A stretch of 64,000 nt of DNA, taken from NCBI RefSeq assembly GCF_014652215.1, contig NZ_BMYJ01000002.1, positions 226,815 to 290,814 of the forward strand. Reading direction: 5' to 3'. The notes beneath the pieces were generated by a model. The model had not been told where the DNA came from, made no database searches, and saw only the letters and a program-made list of their open reading frames with translations. A program made the position numbers and the translations under genes. Within the stretch, counting starts at the first letter, position 1, and each line of letters opens with the position of its first letter. This stretch comes from Neogemmobacter tilapiae (GTDB lineage: Bacteria; Pseudomonadota; Alphaproteobacteria; Rhodobacterales; Rhodobacteraceae). Below are positions 8,053-19,407 of this stretch, piece after piece.

Positions 8053-10893
8053 ATGACCTTCACCCCTTCGACCTACAACCCCTATGATTTTGCCAACCGT
8101 CGGCACATCGGCCCATCGCCTGCCGAAATGGCCGAAATGCTGCAAGCGGTGGGCACGCCCAGCTTGGACGCGCTGATTGGCGAAACTGTGCCGCCCTCGA
8201 TCCGGCAATCGACGCCCCTGGATTGGCTGCCTTTGTCCGAGGCGGATCTTCTGGCCAAGATGCGGGCGGTGGCGGGCAAGAACAAGGTCATGCACAGCTT
8301 GATCGGGCAGGGTTACTACGGGACGGTCACGCCCCCCGCGATCCAGCGGAACATTCTGGAAAACCCAGCTTGGTATACCGCTTATACCCCCTATCAGCCC
8401 GAAATCGCGCAGGGACGGCTGGAGGCTTTGTTGAATTACCAGACGATGGTCGCTGATCTGACCGGCTTGCCGGTGGCGAATGCGTCGCTGTTGGACGAGG
8501 CGACGGCGGCGGCCGAGGCGATGGCGATGGCAGAACGCAGCGCCAAGTCGAAAGCGAAAGGGTTCTTCGTTGACGAAAACCTGCATCCGCAGACGATTGC
8601 CGTGATCCAGACCCGCGCACTGCCGCTGGGGATTGAGGTGATCGTTGGGGCCACCGAAACGCTGGAGCCTGAGAAGGTCTTTGGCGCGATCTTCCAGTAT
8701 CCGGGGACTTATGGCGAGATCACGGATTTTACCGGCGTGATCGAACGGCTGCACGGGGCCAAGGCCTTGGCGATCCTGGCGACGGACCTTTTGGCGCTGA
8801 CGATGATCAAGGAACCGGGGGCGATGGGGGCCGATATTGCGGTGGGTTCCTCGCAACGTTTCGGCGTGCCGATGGGTTACGGCGGGCCGCACGCGGCCTT
8901 TCTGTCCTGCCGGGACGATCTGAAACGGGCGATGCCGGGGCGGATTGTGGGCGTTTCGATTGATGCGCGGGGCAACAAGGCCTATCGCCTGTCGCTGCAA
9001 ACCCGTGAACAGCATATCCGTCGCGAAAAAGCGACCAGCAACGTCTGCACCGCGCAGGCGCTGCTGGCGGTGATGGCCTCGATGTATGCGGTGTTTCACG
9101 GGCCGATGGGTCTGCGGGCGATTGCCGAACGGGTGCATTTCAACACCGTGCGTCTGGCGAAGGCGTTGCGCGTGGCGGGGGCTGAAGTCTCGCCCAAAGC
9201 CTTTTTCGACACGATTACGGTTGAGGTGGGCGTGGGCCAAGCGGGCATTCTGGCCGCGGCACGTGCCGAAGGGGTGAACCTGCGCAAGATTGGCACTGAC
9301 CGCGTGGGGATTTCCTGTGATGAAACCACGACCGAGGATGTGCTGCACCGCGTTCTGCGCGCCTTTGGCATTCACACCGCGCCGCCCCATCGCGCCGATC
9401 TGGGCTTTCCCGAAACCATGCTGCGGGAAACCGACTATCTGACCCATCCCGTTTTCCACATGAACCGGGCGGAATCAGAAATGATGCGCTACATGCGCCG
9501 CCTGTCCGACCGCGATCTGGCGCTGGACCGGGCGATGATCCCCTTGGGGTCTTGCACGATGAAGTTGAACGCGGCGGCGGAAATGATGCCGATCACCTGG
9601 CCGGAATTCGGCTCGCTGCATCCGTTCGCGCCGATGGATCAGGCGCTGGGCTATAAAGAGGCGATTGACGATCTGTCTGAGAAACTTTGCCAGATCACCG
9701 GCTATGACGCCTTTTCCATGCAGCCGAACTCTGGCGCGCAGGGGGAATATGCGGGCCTCCTGACCATTCAGGCCTATCACCGTTCGCGGGGCGATGATCA
9801 GCGCGATGTCTGCCTGATTCCGGTTTCGGCGCATGGCACCAACCCGGCCTCTGCCCAGATGGCAGGGATGCAGGTGGTGGTTGTCGGCTCCATGCCCAAT
9901 GGCGATGTCGATATCGAAGATTTCCGCGCCAAGGCCGATGCGGCGGGCGACCGTCTGGCGGCCTGCATGATCACCTATCCCAGCACGCATGGCGTGTTCG
10001 AGGAAACGGTGCGCGAGATCTGCAAGATCACCCATGACCATGGCGGCCAAGTCTATCTGGACGGCGCGAATATGAACGCGCTGGTGGGGCTGGTGAAACC
10101 GGGTGAGATCGGGTCGGATGTCAGTCACCTGAACCTCCACAAGACCTTTGCCATTCCGCATGGTGGTGGTGGGCCGGGGATGGGTCCGATTGGCGTTAAG
10201 GCGCATCTTGCACCCTTTCTGCCGGGGCATCCCGAAACGGGCGGGGATGAAGGGCCGGTTTCGGCGGCACCCTATGGCTCGGCCTCCATCTTGCTGATCT
10301 CTTGGGCCTATTGCCTGATGATGGGGGGCGAGGGTCTGACGCAGGCGACGCGGGTCGCGATCTTGAACGCGAACTACATCGCCTCACGTCTGAAATCGGA
10401 ATATCCGGTGCTGTTCATGGGCAACCGGGGCCGTGTCGCGCATGAATGCATTCTGGATACCCGCGTCTTTGCCGATTGTGGTGTGACCGTGGACGACATC
10501 GCGAAACGGTTGATCGACAACGGTTTCCATGCGCCGACGATGAGCTGGCCTGTGGCCGGAACGCTGATGGTGGAACCCACAGAAAGCGAGACCAAGGCCG
10601 AGATTGACCGGCTGATCCTGGCGTTTCTGGCCATCCGCGCCGAAATCCGGGCGGTCGAGGCGGGTGAAATCGCGGCCGAGGACAGCCCCCTGCGCCATGC
10701 GCCACATACGGTGAACGATCTGGTCGCCGAATGGGACAGGAAATACAGCCGCGAACAGGGCTGCTTCCCGCCGGGTTCCTTCCGCGTCGACAAATACTGG
10801 CCGCCCATCGGTCGGGTCGACAACGTTTATGGCGACCGGAATCTGGTGTGCATCTGCCCGCCGGTCGAGTCGTATGCTCAGGCAGCGGAATAA
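8053..10893 (+). CDS. gcvP: Glycine dehydrogenase (decarboxylating), P protein
   Basis: PLP-dependent P protein of 946 residues in the single-chain form (the two-subunit GcvPA/GcvPB arrangement is fused here). It decarboxylates glycine and loads the aminomethyl group onto GcvH. The PLP lysine lies in HLNLHKTF in the C-terminal half, followed by the glycine-rich [10 protein letters not shown] loop; YGGPHAAF marks the N-terminal half. The frame opens with GTG at 8050 immediately before ATG at 8053; the ATG is taken. Last gene of the operon. Confidence 0.96.
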   Translation: MTFTPSTYNPYDFANRRHIGPSPAEMAEMLQAVGTPSLDALIGETVPPSIRQSTPLDWLPLSEADLLAKMRAVAGKNKVMHSLIGQGYYGTVTPPAIQRNILENPAWYTAYTPYQPEIAQGRLEALLNYQTMVADLTGLPVANASLLDEATAAAEAMAMAERSAKSKAKGFFVDENLHPQTIAVIQTRALPLGIEVIVGATETLEPEKVFGAIFQYPGTYGEITDFTGVIERLHGAKALAILATDLLALTMIKEPGAMGADIAVGSSQRFGVPMGYGGPHAAFLSCRDDLKRAMPGRIVGVSIDARGNKAYRLSLQTREQHIRREKATSNVCTAQALLAVMASMYAVFHGPMGLRAIAERVHFNTVRLAKALRVAGAEVSPKAFFDTITVEVGVGQAGILAAARAEGVNLRKIGTDRVGISCDETTTEDVLHRVLRAFGIHTAPPHRADLGFPETMLRETDYLTHPVFHMNRAESEMMRYMRRLSDRDLALDRAMIPLGSCTMKLNAAAEMMPITWPEFGSLHPFAPMDQALGYKEAIDDLSEKLCQITGYDAFSMQPNSGAQGEYAGLLTIQAYHRSRGDDQRDVCLIPVSAHGTNPASAQMAGMQVVVVGSMPNGDVDIEDFRAKADAAGDRLAACMITYPSTHGVFEETVREICKITHDHGGQVYLDGANMNALVGLVKPGEIGSDVSHLNLHKTFAIPHGGGGPGMGPIGVKAHLAPFLPGHPETGGDEGPVSAAPYGSASILLISWAYCLMMGGEGLTQATRVAILNANYIASRLKSEYPVLFMGNRGRVAHECILDTRVFADCGVTVDDIAKRLIDNGFHAPTMSWPVAGTLMVEPTESETKAEIDRLILAFLAIRAEIRAVEAGEIAAEDSPLRHAPHTVNDLVAEWDRKYSREQGCFPPGSFRVDKYWPPIGRVDNVYGDRNLVCICPPVESYAQAAE

Positions 10894-10929
10894 AAACACC
10901 CCTGAATTGGATTGCTTTAAGAAACAAAA

Positions 10930-10965
10930 AAGCGCCGGGGCCAAAATAGGTTCCCGGCGCTTCAC
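10930..10965 (+). terminator. Terminator of the gcvTHP operon
   Basis: A 10-bp stem of AAGCGCCGGG (10930-10939) with CCCGGCGCTT (10953-10962), a 13-base loop and A/T-rich flanks on both sides, 37 bp past the gcvP stop. The A run before it would also allow minus-strand termination. Confidence 0.75.
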
Positions 10966-10970
10966 ATTCC

Positions 10971-11091
10971 GTTGAGGAATTCCCCGAACTTGCCGCATGT
11001 CGAACACTTTTGACCGGGAATCCATCCTACAAAAGTCCACATCCTCAACAATTGTGCGGTCAAAGTTAATGTCGTGCCCTGGGGAAAAATT
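10971..11091 (+). promoter_or_regulatory. Leader region of the large RTX gene
   Basis: About 120 bp, less GC-rich than its surroundings, between the gcv terminator and the RTX start. It contains an 8-bp inverted pair GTTGAGGA (10971-10978) and TCCTCAAC (11042-11049). A promoter is expected here, but I cannot identify -35/-10 boxes with confidence. Confidence 0.3.
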
Positions 11092-14000
11092 ATGGTCGAC
11101 TATCCAATTAACAATTCCGGAACTGCGACGGGCGCTGCCGGGTCCGACAAAGTTATCTACAACATCACCGTTGCGGGCGGTGTGACCCTTACGGGGATGA
11201 CAGGATCGCTGGCCACGGGCTATTCAGGCACCTTCAACGGGCCGGGCGGCAATGATGGCACGTTCAGCGGCATTGAGCATTTCACCTTCACCGACAATGC
11301 AGGCAGTGCCGACAGCATCACCACCGGCGATGGCAATGACTCGTTGGTCGGCGGCGGTGGCAATGACACGCTGAATGGCGCAGCGGGCAGCGACAGCCTG
11401 TATGGCGGCAACGGCGACGATCTGTTGACCATTGTTGTCGACGGCACCGATGTGATCGACGGCGGCGCGAACAACGACACGCTGAACGTTGTGGGCGGCA
11501 GCACGGGCTTTACCCTCACGACCTCGGCTATTTCCGGCGCGGGCACCGCGACCATCGCGGGCATCGAACAATTCAACGTCACGGGCTCTTCGGCGGCTGA
11601 CACGATCACCACCGGCACCGGCAACGACACGATCAACGCGGGCGGTGGCGACGATACGATTGACGCGGGCAGCGGGGCCGATTCGGTCAACGCTGGCGCG
11701 GGCAACGACCGGATCATCATCAACCTCGGTGGGACGGACACGATTGACGGCGGCGCGGACACTGACACGGTTGTTGTCGTCGGCGCGGGGGCGGCCCTGA
11801 CAGTGACGACCACTTCCATCAGCTCGGCCGCTGGCACAGCCAACCTGACCAACGTCGAACGTTTTGATGTCACCGGCTCTTCGGTCGCCGACAATATCAC
11901 CACGGGCGGGTCCAGCGATTCCGTCAGCGGTGGCGCGGGCAACGACACAATCAACGCAGGCGAAGGTTGGAACAACGTCTACGGCGGCGCTGGCGATGAT
12001 CAGATCACTGCCGGAACCGGCAGTGACAACATTTACGGCGGCGACGACAACGACACCATCAACGCTGGCAATGGCAACAACTACGTCGAAGGCGGCAATG
12101 GCAACGACAATGTCACCACCGGCAATGGCAGCGACACTGTCCTGTCGGGTGCTGGTTCTGACAGCATCAACACCGGCGACGGCGATGACTACATCACGCT
12201 GGAAGTGGGCGGCACCGACAGTGTCAACGGCGGGAACGGCAACGACCGTCTGAACGTCAACATCGGCGGGGCGACGGCGATCACCCTGACCCTGACCAAT
12301 ATCACGCGCGGCGCTGACACGGTAACCTTGTCCGGTATTGACCGTTTCAACATCACGGGCTCGACCGCAGCGGACAACATGACCACGGGCAGCGGCGATG
12401 ACACGGTCGATGGCGGGCAGGGCAACGACACCCTGAACACCGGCGCCGGGGCCGATTACATCACCGCAGGGAGTGGCGATGATGTTGTTGTCGCGGGCGA
12501 TGGCAATGACACGATCTATGGCGGCACAGGCGCTGACAACATCGATGCTGGCATCGGCAACGACTATGTCGAGGTTTATGGCACGTTTGACACCGTGATC
12601 GGTGGTGCCGGGATTGATACCCTTCAAGCTGATTGGAGCGCGGACATCACAAGCCGCGTCCTGGACGCCAATGCAAATGGTCTTGAGGTGCTGGATGTCA
12701 CCTTGGGCTCTGGAAACGACTCGCTGGTTTCGGCGCAGTCGCATATTGCCGATGACTATCTGGATGCAGGGTCGGGCAATGATACGGTCCAGGTTTTCCT
12801 GGGTGGGAATGACGTGGTTGTGGGCGGCAATGGCACGGATGTCATTGAAGTTATAAACAACCGTGTCGGGACTTCAGTAAACTTGACTAACCTGAGCGGT
12901 GCTGGCACCTACTCAGGCACGTTCTTGTCGTCGGGTCACTCTGTCAGTTTTTCGGGAATCGAAATTATCCGATTTGTCGACAATGTTGATGGCGACGACG
13001 TAATTGAAGGCGCAAACACAGTTAATGCTGGCGGAGGCAATGATATGGTAGACGGTACAATTGGCAATGACCTGCTTGATGGCGGTGCAGGGAATGACTC
13101 GATCAATGGTTTGGCTGGCGACGACACCATCAATGGTGCGGCTGGCGCCGATACTTTGCGCGGTGGTCTGGGCAATGACTCGATCACCGGCGGCTCGGGC
13201 AACGACAAAATCTATGGCGACGATGGCGACGACGCTCTCTTTGCTTCGAACCTCGACTACGCCTATGGCGGCAACGGCAATGACGTGCTGACCGGTGGGG
13301 ACGACCGCGAGTTCCTGTATGGCGGCGCAGGCAACGACGTATTCTATGGCGGTCTGGATCGTGACTACATCTATGGCGATGCCGGTGTGGACTACTGGTA
13401 TGGCGATGCAGGCAAATATCTTGACATCGTTGTGTCGATCGACCTGAACACCACCAGCGTCTATCAAGGTTCGCAAGGCCGCATTCGCTTTATCGAAGGC
13501 ATGAACTTCTCGGCCAGCAACAAAAGCGACTGGATCACCCTCCACAACACCTCGGCCCTGAATGACGTTCTGGTCATGCGCAACGGCAACGACCGGGTTG
13601 AAATGATCATGGGCGGCCAGGATGAATTCTTTGGCGGCGCTGGCACCGACATTCTGGAAGTGACGGGTCGTGATCTGGTGGCAGCCACCACCATGACCGG
13701 CAGCACGCTGGTATCGGGCCTCGACACGATCAACTTCGACTCGTTTGAGCGTCTGTTCTACACGGCTGTTGGCACCGGCAACGACCTGCTGCTGGGTCTG
13801 TCTGGCGCTGACGTGATCAAGTCGGGTGACGGCAATGACACCGTGACCGGCGCTGCTGGTGGTGACAACCTGAACACCGGTGGCGGCAACGACAGCGTCA
13901 ACGGTGGTGACGGCAACGACACGATCACGGGCGGCGACGGCGATGATATCATCCTCGGCGCAGCGGGTCAGGATCGGATCATGGCCGGTGCTGGCAACGA

Positions 14001-14277
14001 CACCATCACGGGCGGCGGCGCAGCCGACGTTATGACGGGTGGTTCTGGCGCAGATCTGTTCATCTTCTCCAGCGCAATCCAGCAGGGCGGTGATCGGATC
14101 ACCGACTTCCAAGATGGCGTCGACACGATCCAGATTTCGGGTGTTGTCTTCGCAGACTTGGATATCCGTCAGCGCACCAACGGCGATCTCGAAATCAAGA
14201 TTTCGCGCGGCACGTTCCTGGTTCTGGACGACACGGCCAAAGCCTCGATCACCGCTGCGGACTTTGACTTCATCTAA
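11092..14277 (+). CDS. Large RTX (calcium-binding repeat) protein
   Basis: A protein of 1061 residues built almost wholly of GGxGxDxxx nonapeptide repeats, which form Ca2+-bound parallel beta-rolls in type I-secreted proteins. No N-terminal signal peptide is seen, as expected for export by a type I ABC/MFP/TolC system (not in this window). Repeat blocks are separated by at least three copies of a non-RTX module ending VTGSxxADxxTTG (around 11500-11620, 11790-11900 and 12270-12380). A middle domain at about 13400-13760 lacks repeats. The C-terminus, ADLFIFSS to ADFDFI, is a typical uncleaved secretion signal region. No enzyme domain is recognised; an adhesive or surface-layer role is inference. 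The ATG at 11092 has GGGGA upstream and is preferred to a GTG six codons earlier. Confidence 0.85.
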   Translation: MVDYPINNSGTATGAAGSDKVIYNITVAGGVTLTGMTGSLATGYSGTFNGPGGNDGTFSGIEHFTFTDNAGSADSITTGDGNDSLVGGGGNDTLNGAAGSDSLYGGNGDDLLTIVVDGTDVIDGGANNDTLNVVGGSTGFTLTTSAISGAGTATIAGIEQFNVTGSSAADTITTGTGNDTINAGGGDDTIDAGSGADSVNAGAGNDRIIINLGGTDTIDGGADTDTVVVVGAGAALTVTTTSISSAAGTANLTNVERFDVTGSSVADNITTGGSSDSVSGGAGNDTINAGEGWNNVYGGAGDDQITAGTGSDNIYGGDDNDTINAGNGNNYVEGGNGNDNVTTGNGSDTVLSGAGSDSINTGDGDDYITLEVGGTDSVNGGNGNDRLNVNIGGATAITLTLTNITRGADTVTLSGIDRFNITGSTAADNMTTGSGDDTVDGGQGNDTLNTGAGADYITAGSGDDVVVAGDGNDTIYGGTGADNIDAGIGNDYVEVYGTFDTVIGGAGIDTLQADWSADITSRVLDANANGLEVLDVTLGSGNDSLVSAQSHIADDYLDAGSGNDTVQVFLGGNDVVVGGNGTDVIEVINNRVGTSVNLTNLSGAGTYSGTFLSSGHSVSFSGIEIIRFVDNVDGDDVIEGANTVNAGGGNDMVDGTIGNDLLDGGAGNDSINGLAGDDTINGAAGADTLRGGLGNDSITGGSGNDKIYGDDGDDALFASNLDYAYGGNGNDVLTGGDDREFLYGGAGNDVFYGGLDRDYIYGDAGVDYWYGDAGKYLDIVVSIDLNTTSVYQGSQGRIRFIEGMNFSASNKSDWITLHNTSALNDVLVMRNGNDRVEMIMGGQDEFFGGAGTDILEVTGRDLVAATTMTGSTLVSGLDTINFDSFERLFYTAVGTGNDLLLGLSGADVIKSGDGNDTVTGAAGGDNLNTGGGNDSVNGGDGNDTITGGDGDDIILGAAGQDRIMAGAGNDTITGGGAADVMTGGSGADLFIFSSAIQQGGDRITDFQDGVDTIQISGVVFADLDIRQRTNGDLEIKISRGTFLVLDDTAKASITAADFDFI

Positions 14278-14296
14278 CCCGCAGACGACAATACCG

Positions 14297-14325
14297 AAAC
14301 GCCCCGGCCAAAAGCCGGGGCGTTT
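14297..14325 (+). terminator. Terminator of the large RTX gene
   Basis: A perfect 12-bp stem (14297-14308 with 14314-14325), loop CAAAA, ending in TTT, 19 bp after the RTX stop. Confidence 0.85.
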
Positions 14326-14371
14326 CCACATCTTGACTTTGGCAAGGTGACGCGCCAAACCACCCTCGTCT

Positions 14372-14447
<76 letters not shown>

Positions 14448-14458
14448 GACACCCTCGC

Positions 14459-14481
14459 AAAGCCGCCCAAGGGGCGGCTTT
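14459..14481. terminator. Bidirectional terminator between tRNA-Ala and the esterase gene
   Basis: A 10-bp stem AAAGCCGCCC (14459-14468) with GGGCGGCTTT (14472-14481) and loop AAG. T-rich on both strands, it can end the tRNA transcript and the convergent esterase transcript. Confidence 0.8.
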
Positions 14482-14487
14482 TGCGCT

Positions 14488-15255
14488 TCAGGCGTCCAGA
14501 AATACCCGCACCGTTTCTTCAAAGGCCCGCGGTTGGTCGGCGTGCAGCCAGTGACCCGCTTCGGGCAGCTTGGCAAAGCGGGCCTTTGGAAACATCGCCT
14601 TGATCGGCGCGCGATATTCCGGCTGCATGTAATGCGACAGCGCCCCAGTCAGGAACAGTGTTGCCCCGGGAAACTGACCCGAAACCCCAGGCCAACCGAT
14701 GATCTGCGGCATGTCCCGCGCCAGAACATCCAGATTCAGCCGCCAGCGCGCCCCGCCTTCGGCCTTCAGGTCCAGCGATTGCAGAAAGAAGGCTCGCAGA
14801 CCTGCATCGGGTACCAGCGGCTCTAGCCGCTTGTTCGCCTCGCTGCGCGTCGTGATCCCGTTCAGGTTCAAGGCCTTCATCGCTGAGATATGCTGCGTGT
14901 TGTCATGGGCATAGGCCACCGGCGCGATGTCACCCACCACCAGACGGCGGATCAGATCAGGCCGGGTCAGGGCCAGCACCATCGCGGCCTTGCCCCCCAT
15001 CGAATGACCCAGCACATCCACCGGCCCGCCGATGGCTTCAATGATTTCGACCAGATCGCGCGCCATGTCGGTATAGGACTGGCTGTCAAACCAGGGGCTT
15101 TCGCCGTGGTTCCTTTGATCGACGGCATAAACCGGACGGCCCGCCGACAGATTGCGGGCAATGGCGTTCCAGTTGCGCGCCGAACCGAACAGGCCATGCA
15201 CGATCAACAGGGATGTTCCGGGGCCGTCAGAGGGGAAAGAAACAAGGTTGAGCAT
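14488..15255 (-). CDS. Alpha/beta-fold esterase (YbfF-like)
   Basis: A 255-residue serine hydrolase. It has [10 protein letters not shown] (oxyanion region), the nucleophile elbow GHSMGG and a C-terminal histidine in EAGHWLHAD. The order and length match the YbfF-type esterases common next to alphaproteobacterial housekeeping genes. Substrate unknown. The frame extends far upstream, but the ATG at 15255 has AGGAAAGG just before it and gives the family N-terminus MLNLVSF. Confidence 0.85.
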   Translation of the reverse strand: MLNLVSFPSDGPGTSLLIVHGLFGSARNWNAIARNLSAGRPVYAVDQRNHGESPWFDSQSYTDMARDLVEIIEAIGGPVDVLGHSMGGKAAMVLALTRPDLIRRLVVGDIAPVAYAHDNTQHISAMKALNLNGITTRSEANKRLEPLVPDAGLRAFFLQSLDLKAEGGARWRLNLDVLARDMPQIIGWPGVSGQFPGATLFLTGALSHYMQPEYRAPIKAMFPKARFAKLPEAGHWLHADQPRAFEETVRVFLDA

Positions 15256-15335
15256 ATCCTTTCCTAGCAAAGCAGCGGGCCGGTTGAAAGCGGGGCAGGG
15301 GGCGGATAAGCATTCGGCGGGCAATGGGGCAGGTG

Positions 15336-15701
15336 ATGACCGACTACTCGCAAATGGCCGACCGTCTGGCCGAGGCGCTGGCCAGCAAGTTGCGGCTGAA
15401 GGGGGCCAGTCTTGGCGAAAAGCTGCGCCGCGGACAGCGGCTTTTGCCGCGCAAGGTGCGTGAAGCGGCGGCCCTGATCGACCGGGCGGCCGCGTTGGAA
15501 GGTCATCCGAAATTGGCGGTCCAGATTGACGACGCCAAGGTGCAGGCGGCCTATGATCTGTGCATGAAGCACCTGAAAGCGGTAAATCCATGGGAAAAGC
15601 GCAAGGATTTGCTGATCTCCACCGGACTGGCTGTCGTCGGGGCGCTGGTCGTCACGGCGCTGGTGACGGGCTCGCTGCTCGGCTGGCGGGGCTTTCTTTA
15701 G
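15336..15701 (+). CDS. Small protein with a C-terminal membrane anchor, unknown function
   Basis: 121 residues: a charged, helical soluble part (about residues 1-90, rich in Lys, Arg and Ala) and one hydrophobic segment near the end (LLISTGLAVVGALVVTALVTG). No family recognised. It starts 80 bp from the divergent esterase gene. Its last 50 bp overlap the 3' end of the DUF817 gene on the other strand, in a tail-to-tail arrangement. The ATG at 15336 is preceded by GGGGCAGGTG. Confidence 0.65.
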   Translation: MTDYSQMADRLAEALASKLRLKGASLGEKLRRGQRLLPRKVREAAALIDRAAALEGHPKLAVQIDDAKVQAAYDLCMKHLKAVNPWEKRKDLLISTGLAVVGALVVTALVTGSLLGWRGFL

Positions 15702-16515
15702 CATCGGGCCGCATCACCAGCGTCACGGTGACAAAGGCCACATAAAGCAGCAAATACCACGACCCCAGCTTTTGCAGGCTGACCATCTGCCAGTCGGCCT
15801 GCCCCGCATAGACCCAAGTGCCGGTCATCGTGCCGACGTTTTCAGCGACCCAAAGCGCCAAAGCCGACAGAATGGCGGCCAAGGGCAGAGGCATCCACCA
15901 GTCGCGGCGGGAAATGCGGAACCAGATGCGGGTGCGGCCGAAGATGATCAGAGTGGCGGCGAACAGGGCGATGCGGATGTCCATGACAAAGTGATGCGCG
16001 AAAAAGTTCAGATAGATGGCGGAGGCCAGTACCAGCGTCACCCAGAACGGCGGATAGGGGGTGAAACGCATGTCAAAGATGCGGATGACGCGGGCCATAT
16101 AGCTGCCCACCGAAGCATACATGAAACCGGAAAACAGCGGCACGCCCAGCAGTTTGAACAGCCCAGGTTCAGGATAGGCCCAAGAACCAGCGCTGACCTT
16201 GAACCATTCCATCGCCGTGCCCGTCAGATGGAACAGCAGGATCACCCGCGCCTCTTCCCATGTCTCCAAGCCACGCCACAGAAAGACGGCTTGGATGCCC
16301 ACCGCAAACAGAAACAGCGCGTCATAGCGTTGCAGGGGCCAATTCGCCTGCCAGACCAGTTTCGTGGCGATGATGGCCAGCAACAGCAGGCCCCCGAACA
16401 GGCAGGCCCAGCCCTGTTTCAGCACGAACATGACCAGTTCCGCCAAGGCAAAGGGCAGGCGGGCACGGGCATAATCGCCAAGGGATCGTTCAAGACGGGT
16501 GGATTGATTGTTCAT
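15652..16515 (-). CDS. DUF817 family integral membrane protein
   Basis: 287 residues with seven to eight hydrophobic helices. The conserved-looking stretch around GTAMEWFKVSAGSWAYPEP and FFAHHFVMDIR fits the DUF817 (YoaT-like) family; function unknown. The hydrophilic C-terminal tail (about 20 residues, ESPASRAASPSPAP) is encoded by the part that overlaps the neighbouring plus-strand gene and may be dispensable. The ATG at 16515 has AGAGGGA upstream. Confidence 0.8.
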   Translation of the reverse strand: MNNQSTRLERSLGDYARARLPFALAELVMFVLKQGWACLFGGLLLLAIIATKLVWQANWPLQRYDALFLFAVGIQAVFLWRGLETWEEARVILLFHLTGTAMEWFKVSAGSWAYPEPGLFKLLGVPLFSGFMYASVGSYMARVIRIFDMRFTPYPPFWVTLVLASAIYLNFFAHHFVMDIRIALFAATLIIFGRTRIWFRISRRDWWMPLPLAAILSALALWVAENVGTMTGTWVYAGQADWQMVSLQKLGSWYLLLYVAFVTVTLVMRPDAKESPASRAASPSPAP

Positions 16516-16595
16516 GGTCCCTCTGCACCGGACAGATGAAGAAGAAAATCAGCAAATATTGCTTAGACTGTCAGCATCACCGGATGATGCGCGGC

Positions 16596-16991
16596 CTATT
16601 CGAACACCTTTGCGTCAAGGTCCGAGCCGAGGCGCAAGGGATCCGGGCCATATTGGTTCGGCCCGACGGTTCCGGGCATGAAGAGCAAGACAAGGGAAAA
16701 GATGGCCCCAACGAGGGGGATGGCGGTGATCAAAATAGCCCATCCTGTCCAGCCGATGTCGCGGCAGCGCTGGGTCGAGGCGGCAAGGTTTGATAGCCCA
16801 GCAGGAATGATGAAAAGCATCCCAATCAGCATGACCATCCCCGGCGATTCGCTGCCTTTTGGTGTAAGCAAGACCGCCAAAACCACCCCAACAAAGGCCA
16901 GGGTCATCCAGCTAAGGTATAAAAGAAAGTAACTCATCCGATTGCGACGACCCGAAAAGGCGAACATATCTTCGAAAACCGGTTTTGACAT
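16596..16991 (-). CDS. DUF805 family membrane protein
   Basis: 131 residues with four predicted membrane helices. It opens FEDMFAFSGRRNRMSYF and ends GTVGPNQYGPDPL, the two hallmark regions of DUF805 (YhaH-like) inner membrane proteins. Function unknown. The ATG at 16991 follows AGGGC with a seven-base spacer. It lies upstream of the DUF817 gene on the same strand, 80 bp apart. Confidence 0.85.
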   Translation of the reverse strand: MSKPVFEDMFAFSGRRNRMSYFLLYLSWMTLAFVGVVLAVLLTPKGSESPGMVMLIGMLFIIPAGLSNLAASTQRCRDIGWTGWAILITAIPLVGAIFSLVLLFMPGTVGPNQYGPDPLRLGSDLDAKVFE

Positions 16992-17070
16992 TTATTTGCC
17001 CTGTGTTTGATTTCGGCAATAAATACCAGAAGTAATCAAAGTGCCACTCGTCTATCGCGAATTTTATCCG

Positions 17071-17089
17071 TTTCGCGTGGAGCGCGAAA
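17071..17089. repeat. Short perfect hairpin between glyA and the DUF805 gene
   Basis: TTTCGCG (17071-17077) pairs with CGCGAAA (17083-17089) around a five-base loop, just beyond the glyA terminator. It may be a second termination or mRNA-end hairpin. Confidence 0.45.
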
Positions 17090-17092
17090 TTG

Positions 17093-17124
17093 AAACGGCC
17101 TCTGGGCATTCCCAAAGGCCGTTT
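17093..17124 (-). terminator. Terminator of glyA
   Basis: A 9-bp stem AAACGGCCT (17093-17101) with AGGCCGTTT (17116-17124), extended by an inner TGGG/CCCA pair. It lies 32 bp past the glyA stop and ends in TTT on the minus strand. Confidence 0.75.
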
Positions 17125-17155
17125 GTCATACATGGTTGCTGCCGGCTTCAGGTGA

Positions 17156-18451
17156 TCAAAGTCCCGGATACAGCGGGAACTTTGCGCAGAGCTCCGACAC
17201 GCCCTTACGCACCGATGCCTCCACTTCGGCATTGCCCGCCTCACCATTCGCGGCCAGACCGTCCACCACCTGCACGATCCAGTCGGCGATCTGGCGGAAT
17301 TCGACCTCGGTGAAGCCACGGGTCGTGCCCGCGGGCGTGCCCAGTCGCACACCGCTGGTCACAAAGGGCTTTTCCGGGTCAAACGGCACGCCGTTCTTGT
17401 TGCAGGTGATATGCGCCCGGCCCAAAGCGGCCTCGGTCGCCTTGCCCGTCACGCCTTTCGGACGCAGGTCAGCCAGCATCAGGTGGTTGTCCGTCCCACC
17501 CGACACGATGTTGATCCCACCCTTCATCAGCTGATCCGCCATCGCCTTGGCGTTTTTCACCACTTGCGCGGCATAATCCTTGAACTCGGGCCGCAGCGCC
17601 TCGCCAAAGGCCACAGCTTTTGCCGCGATCACATGCATCAACGGCCCGCCTTGCAGGCCGGGGAAGACGGCCGAGTTGATCTTTTTGGCAATCTCTTCGT
17701 TGTTGGTCAGCACCATCCCGCCACGCGGCCCGCGCAGGGATTTGTGCGTCGTTGTCGTCACCACATCGGCATGGGGCAGGGGCGACGGATGCACCCCACC
17801 AGCCACCAGACCGGCGATATGCGCCATATCGACCATCAGATAGGCCCCCACCTCATCCGCGATCTTGCGGAAGGCGGCCCAATCCCAGACGCGGCTATAG
17901 GCCGTGCCCCCCGCAATGATCAGCTTGGGCTTATGGGTCAGCGCCGTTTCGCGGATCTGCTCCATATCCAGCATCTCGTCCTGCTTGCGCACGCCATAGG
18001 ACACGACGTTGAACCATTTGCCCGACATGTTCACCGGCGAGCCATGCGTCAGGTGCCCACCCGAATTCAGGTCCAGCCCCATGAAAGTGTCGCCCGGTTG
18101 CAGCAGCGCCAGAAACACCGCTTGGTTCATCTGGCTGCCCGAATTCGGCTGCACATTCGCATAGGCGCAGCCGAACAGCGCCTTCGCCCGTTCAATGGCC
18201 AGCGTCTCGGCAATGTCCACATACTGGCAGCCGCCATAGTAACGCTTGCCCGGATAGCCTTCGGCGTATTTGTTCGTCATGACCGAGCCCTGGGCCTGCA
18301 TGACGGCAAGGCTTACGATGTTCTCGGAGGCGATCAATTCGATCTCATCGCGCTGGCGGCCCAGTTCCTGGGTGATTGATCCGAACAGTTCGGGATCGCG
18401 CGAGGATAGGTTTTCGGTGAAGAAACCGGCGTCACGGTGCGGGGCGTTCAT
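17156..18451 (-). CDS. glyA: Serine hydroxymethyltransferase
   Basis: PLP enzyme of 431 residues that interconverts serine + THF and glycine + methylene-THF in the cytoplasm. The PLP lysine is K237 in [14 protein letters not shown]; the [11 protein letters not shown] and [14 protein letters not shown] motifs are intact. The frame continues upstream, but the ATG at 18451 gives the normal N-terminus and has GGGAG seven bases before it. Functionally linked to gcvTHP about 6 kb upstream; no riboswitch is seen here. Confidence 0.97.
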   Translation of the reverse strand: MNAPHRDAGFFTENLSSRDPELFGSITQELGRQRDEIELIASENIVSLAVMQAQGSVMTNKYAEGYPGKRYYGGCQYVDIAETLAIERAKALFGCAYANVQPNSGSQMNQAVFLALLQPGDTFMGLDLNSGGHLTHGSPVNMSGKWFNVVSYGVRKQDEMLDMEQIRETALTHKPKLIIAGGTAYSRVWDWAAFRKIADEVGAYLMVDMAHIAGLVAGGVHPSPLPHADVVTTTTHKSLRGPRGGMVLTNNEEIAKKINSAVFPGLQGGPLMHVIAAKAVAFGEALRPEFKDYAAQVVKNAKAMADQLMKGGINIVSGGTDNHLMLADLRPKGVTGKATEAALGRAHITCNKNGVPFDPEKPFVTSGVRLGTPAGTTRGFTEVEFRQIADWIVQVVDGLAANGEAGNAEVEASVRKGVSELCAKFPLYPGL

Positions 18452-18594
18452 GGGGCTCTCCCTAAGGCATGGCGGTTGACGGGGGGATACACCATCCCGG
18501 CAGGTCGCAAAAGGCAGGAAACGACGCTTTTGTTGCAGGGCCGCTTGCCTTTGTCTTTTCCCCCCGACACAGTGCCGGGAAAGCGGGGGGCTTG

Positions 18595-19353
18595 ATGAAG
18601 ATCGCATTTCTGGCAAGCACGGCCCCTGCGGCCCAAATGGCCTTGGCCGAGTTGTCGGCACGCTATGGCCAATTCGCGGTCGATCAGGCGCAGGTCATCG
18701 TGGCCTTGGGCGGGGATGGCTTCATGCTGCAATGCCTGCATGAACAGCAGGGGGCGGGGCTGCCGGTCTATGGCATGAACTGCGGCACCATCGGTTTTCT
18801 GATGAACGGCTTTCAGGTGGATGGCTTGCCGGAACGTCTGGCGGATTCGGTGGAAGAGGTGGTTTTGCCGCTGTCGATGCGCGCCGAAACGGCGGATGGG
18901 CAGGTGACGACGGCGCTGGCCATCAACGAGGTCAGCCTGTTCCGCGCCGGGCCGCAGGCGGCGAAGCTGAAGATCACTGTGGATGGCAAGGAACGGATGC
19001 CGGAACTGGTCTGCGACGGGGCCTTGGTCGCCACGCCCGCCGGATCGACGGCCTACAATTATTCCGCCCACGGCCCGATCTTGCCCATTGGTTCGGATGT
19101 TCTGGCCCTGACGGCGGTGGCGGCCTTTCGCCCCCGCCGTTGGCGGGGGGCGTTGCTGCCCAACAGTGCCGTGGTGCGCTTTGACGTGCTAGAACCGGAA
19201 AAACGCCCGGTGATGGCCGATGCTGACGGGCGGCGCAATGTGCGGGCCGTCACCTCGGTCGAGGTGCGTTCCGATCCATCGGTGCGCCACCGCCTGCGCT
19301 TTGATCCAGGGCATGGGCTGGAAGAACGGCTTTTGAACGAACAATTTGTCTGA
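18595..19353 (+). CDS. nadK: NAD kinase
   Basis: ATP-NAD kinase of 252 residues, the short alphaproteobacterial form, making NADP from NAD. GGDG (residues 39-42) and NEVSL followed by [21 protein letters not shown] match the family's catalytic and NAD-binding motifs. The ATG at 18595 has a G-rich GGGGGG site. Divergent from glyA across 143 bp. Confidence 0.94.
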   Translation: MKIAFLASTAPAAQMALAELSARYGQFAVDQAQVIVALGGDGFMLQCLHEQQGAGLPVYGMNCGTIGFLMNGFQVDGLPERLADSVEEVVLPLSMRAETADGQVTTALAINEVSLFRAGPQAAKLKITVDGKERMPELVCDGALVATPAGSTAYNYSAHGPILPIGSDVLALTAVAAFRPRRWRGALLPNSAVVRFDVLEPEKRPVMADADGRRNVRAVTSVEVRSDPSVRHRLRFDPGHGLEERLLNEQFV

Positions 19354-19407
19354 AAGCACTGGCCTTTGGTGAAGGTTGGCCTAGTTCCCGATCAAAGGGG
19401 GCCTGTG

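Noticed and set aside
11224..12744. Long minus-strand frame inside the giant RTX gene
   Set aside because: The repetitive, GC-periodic RTX sequence leaves the opposite strand open; its translation (V/A/D-rich) has no independent features.
11092..14277. Tandem repeats that might be a CRISPR array
   Set aside because: They are in-frame codons for GGxGxD nonapeptides of varying sequence, not identical repeats with unique spacers.
16536..16793. 85-codon plus-strand ORF opposite the DUF805 gene
   Set aside because: The DUF805 reading on the minus strand has conserved family ends and membrane helices; this frame has none.
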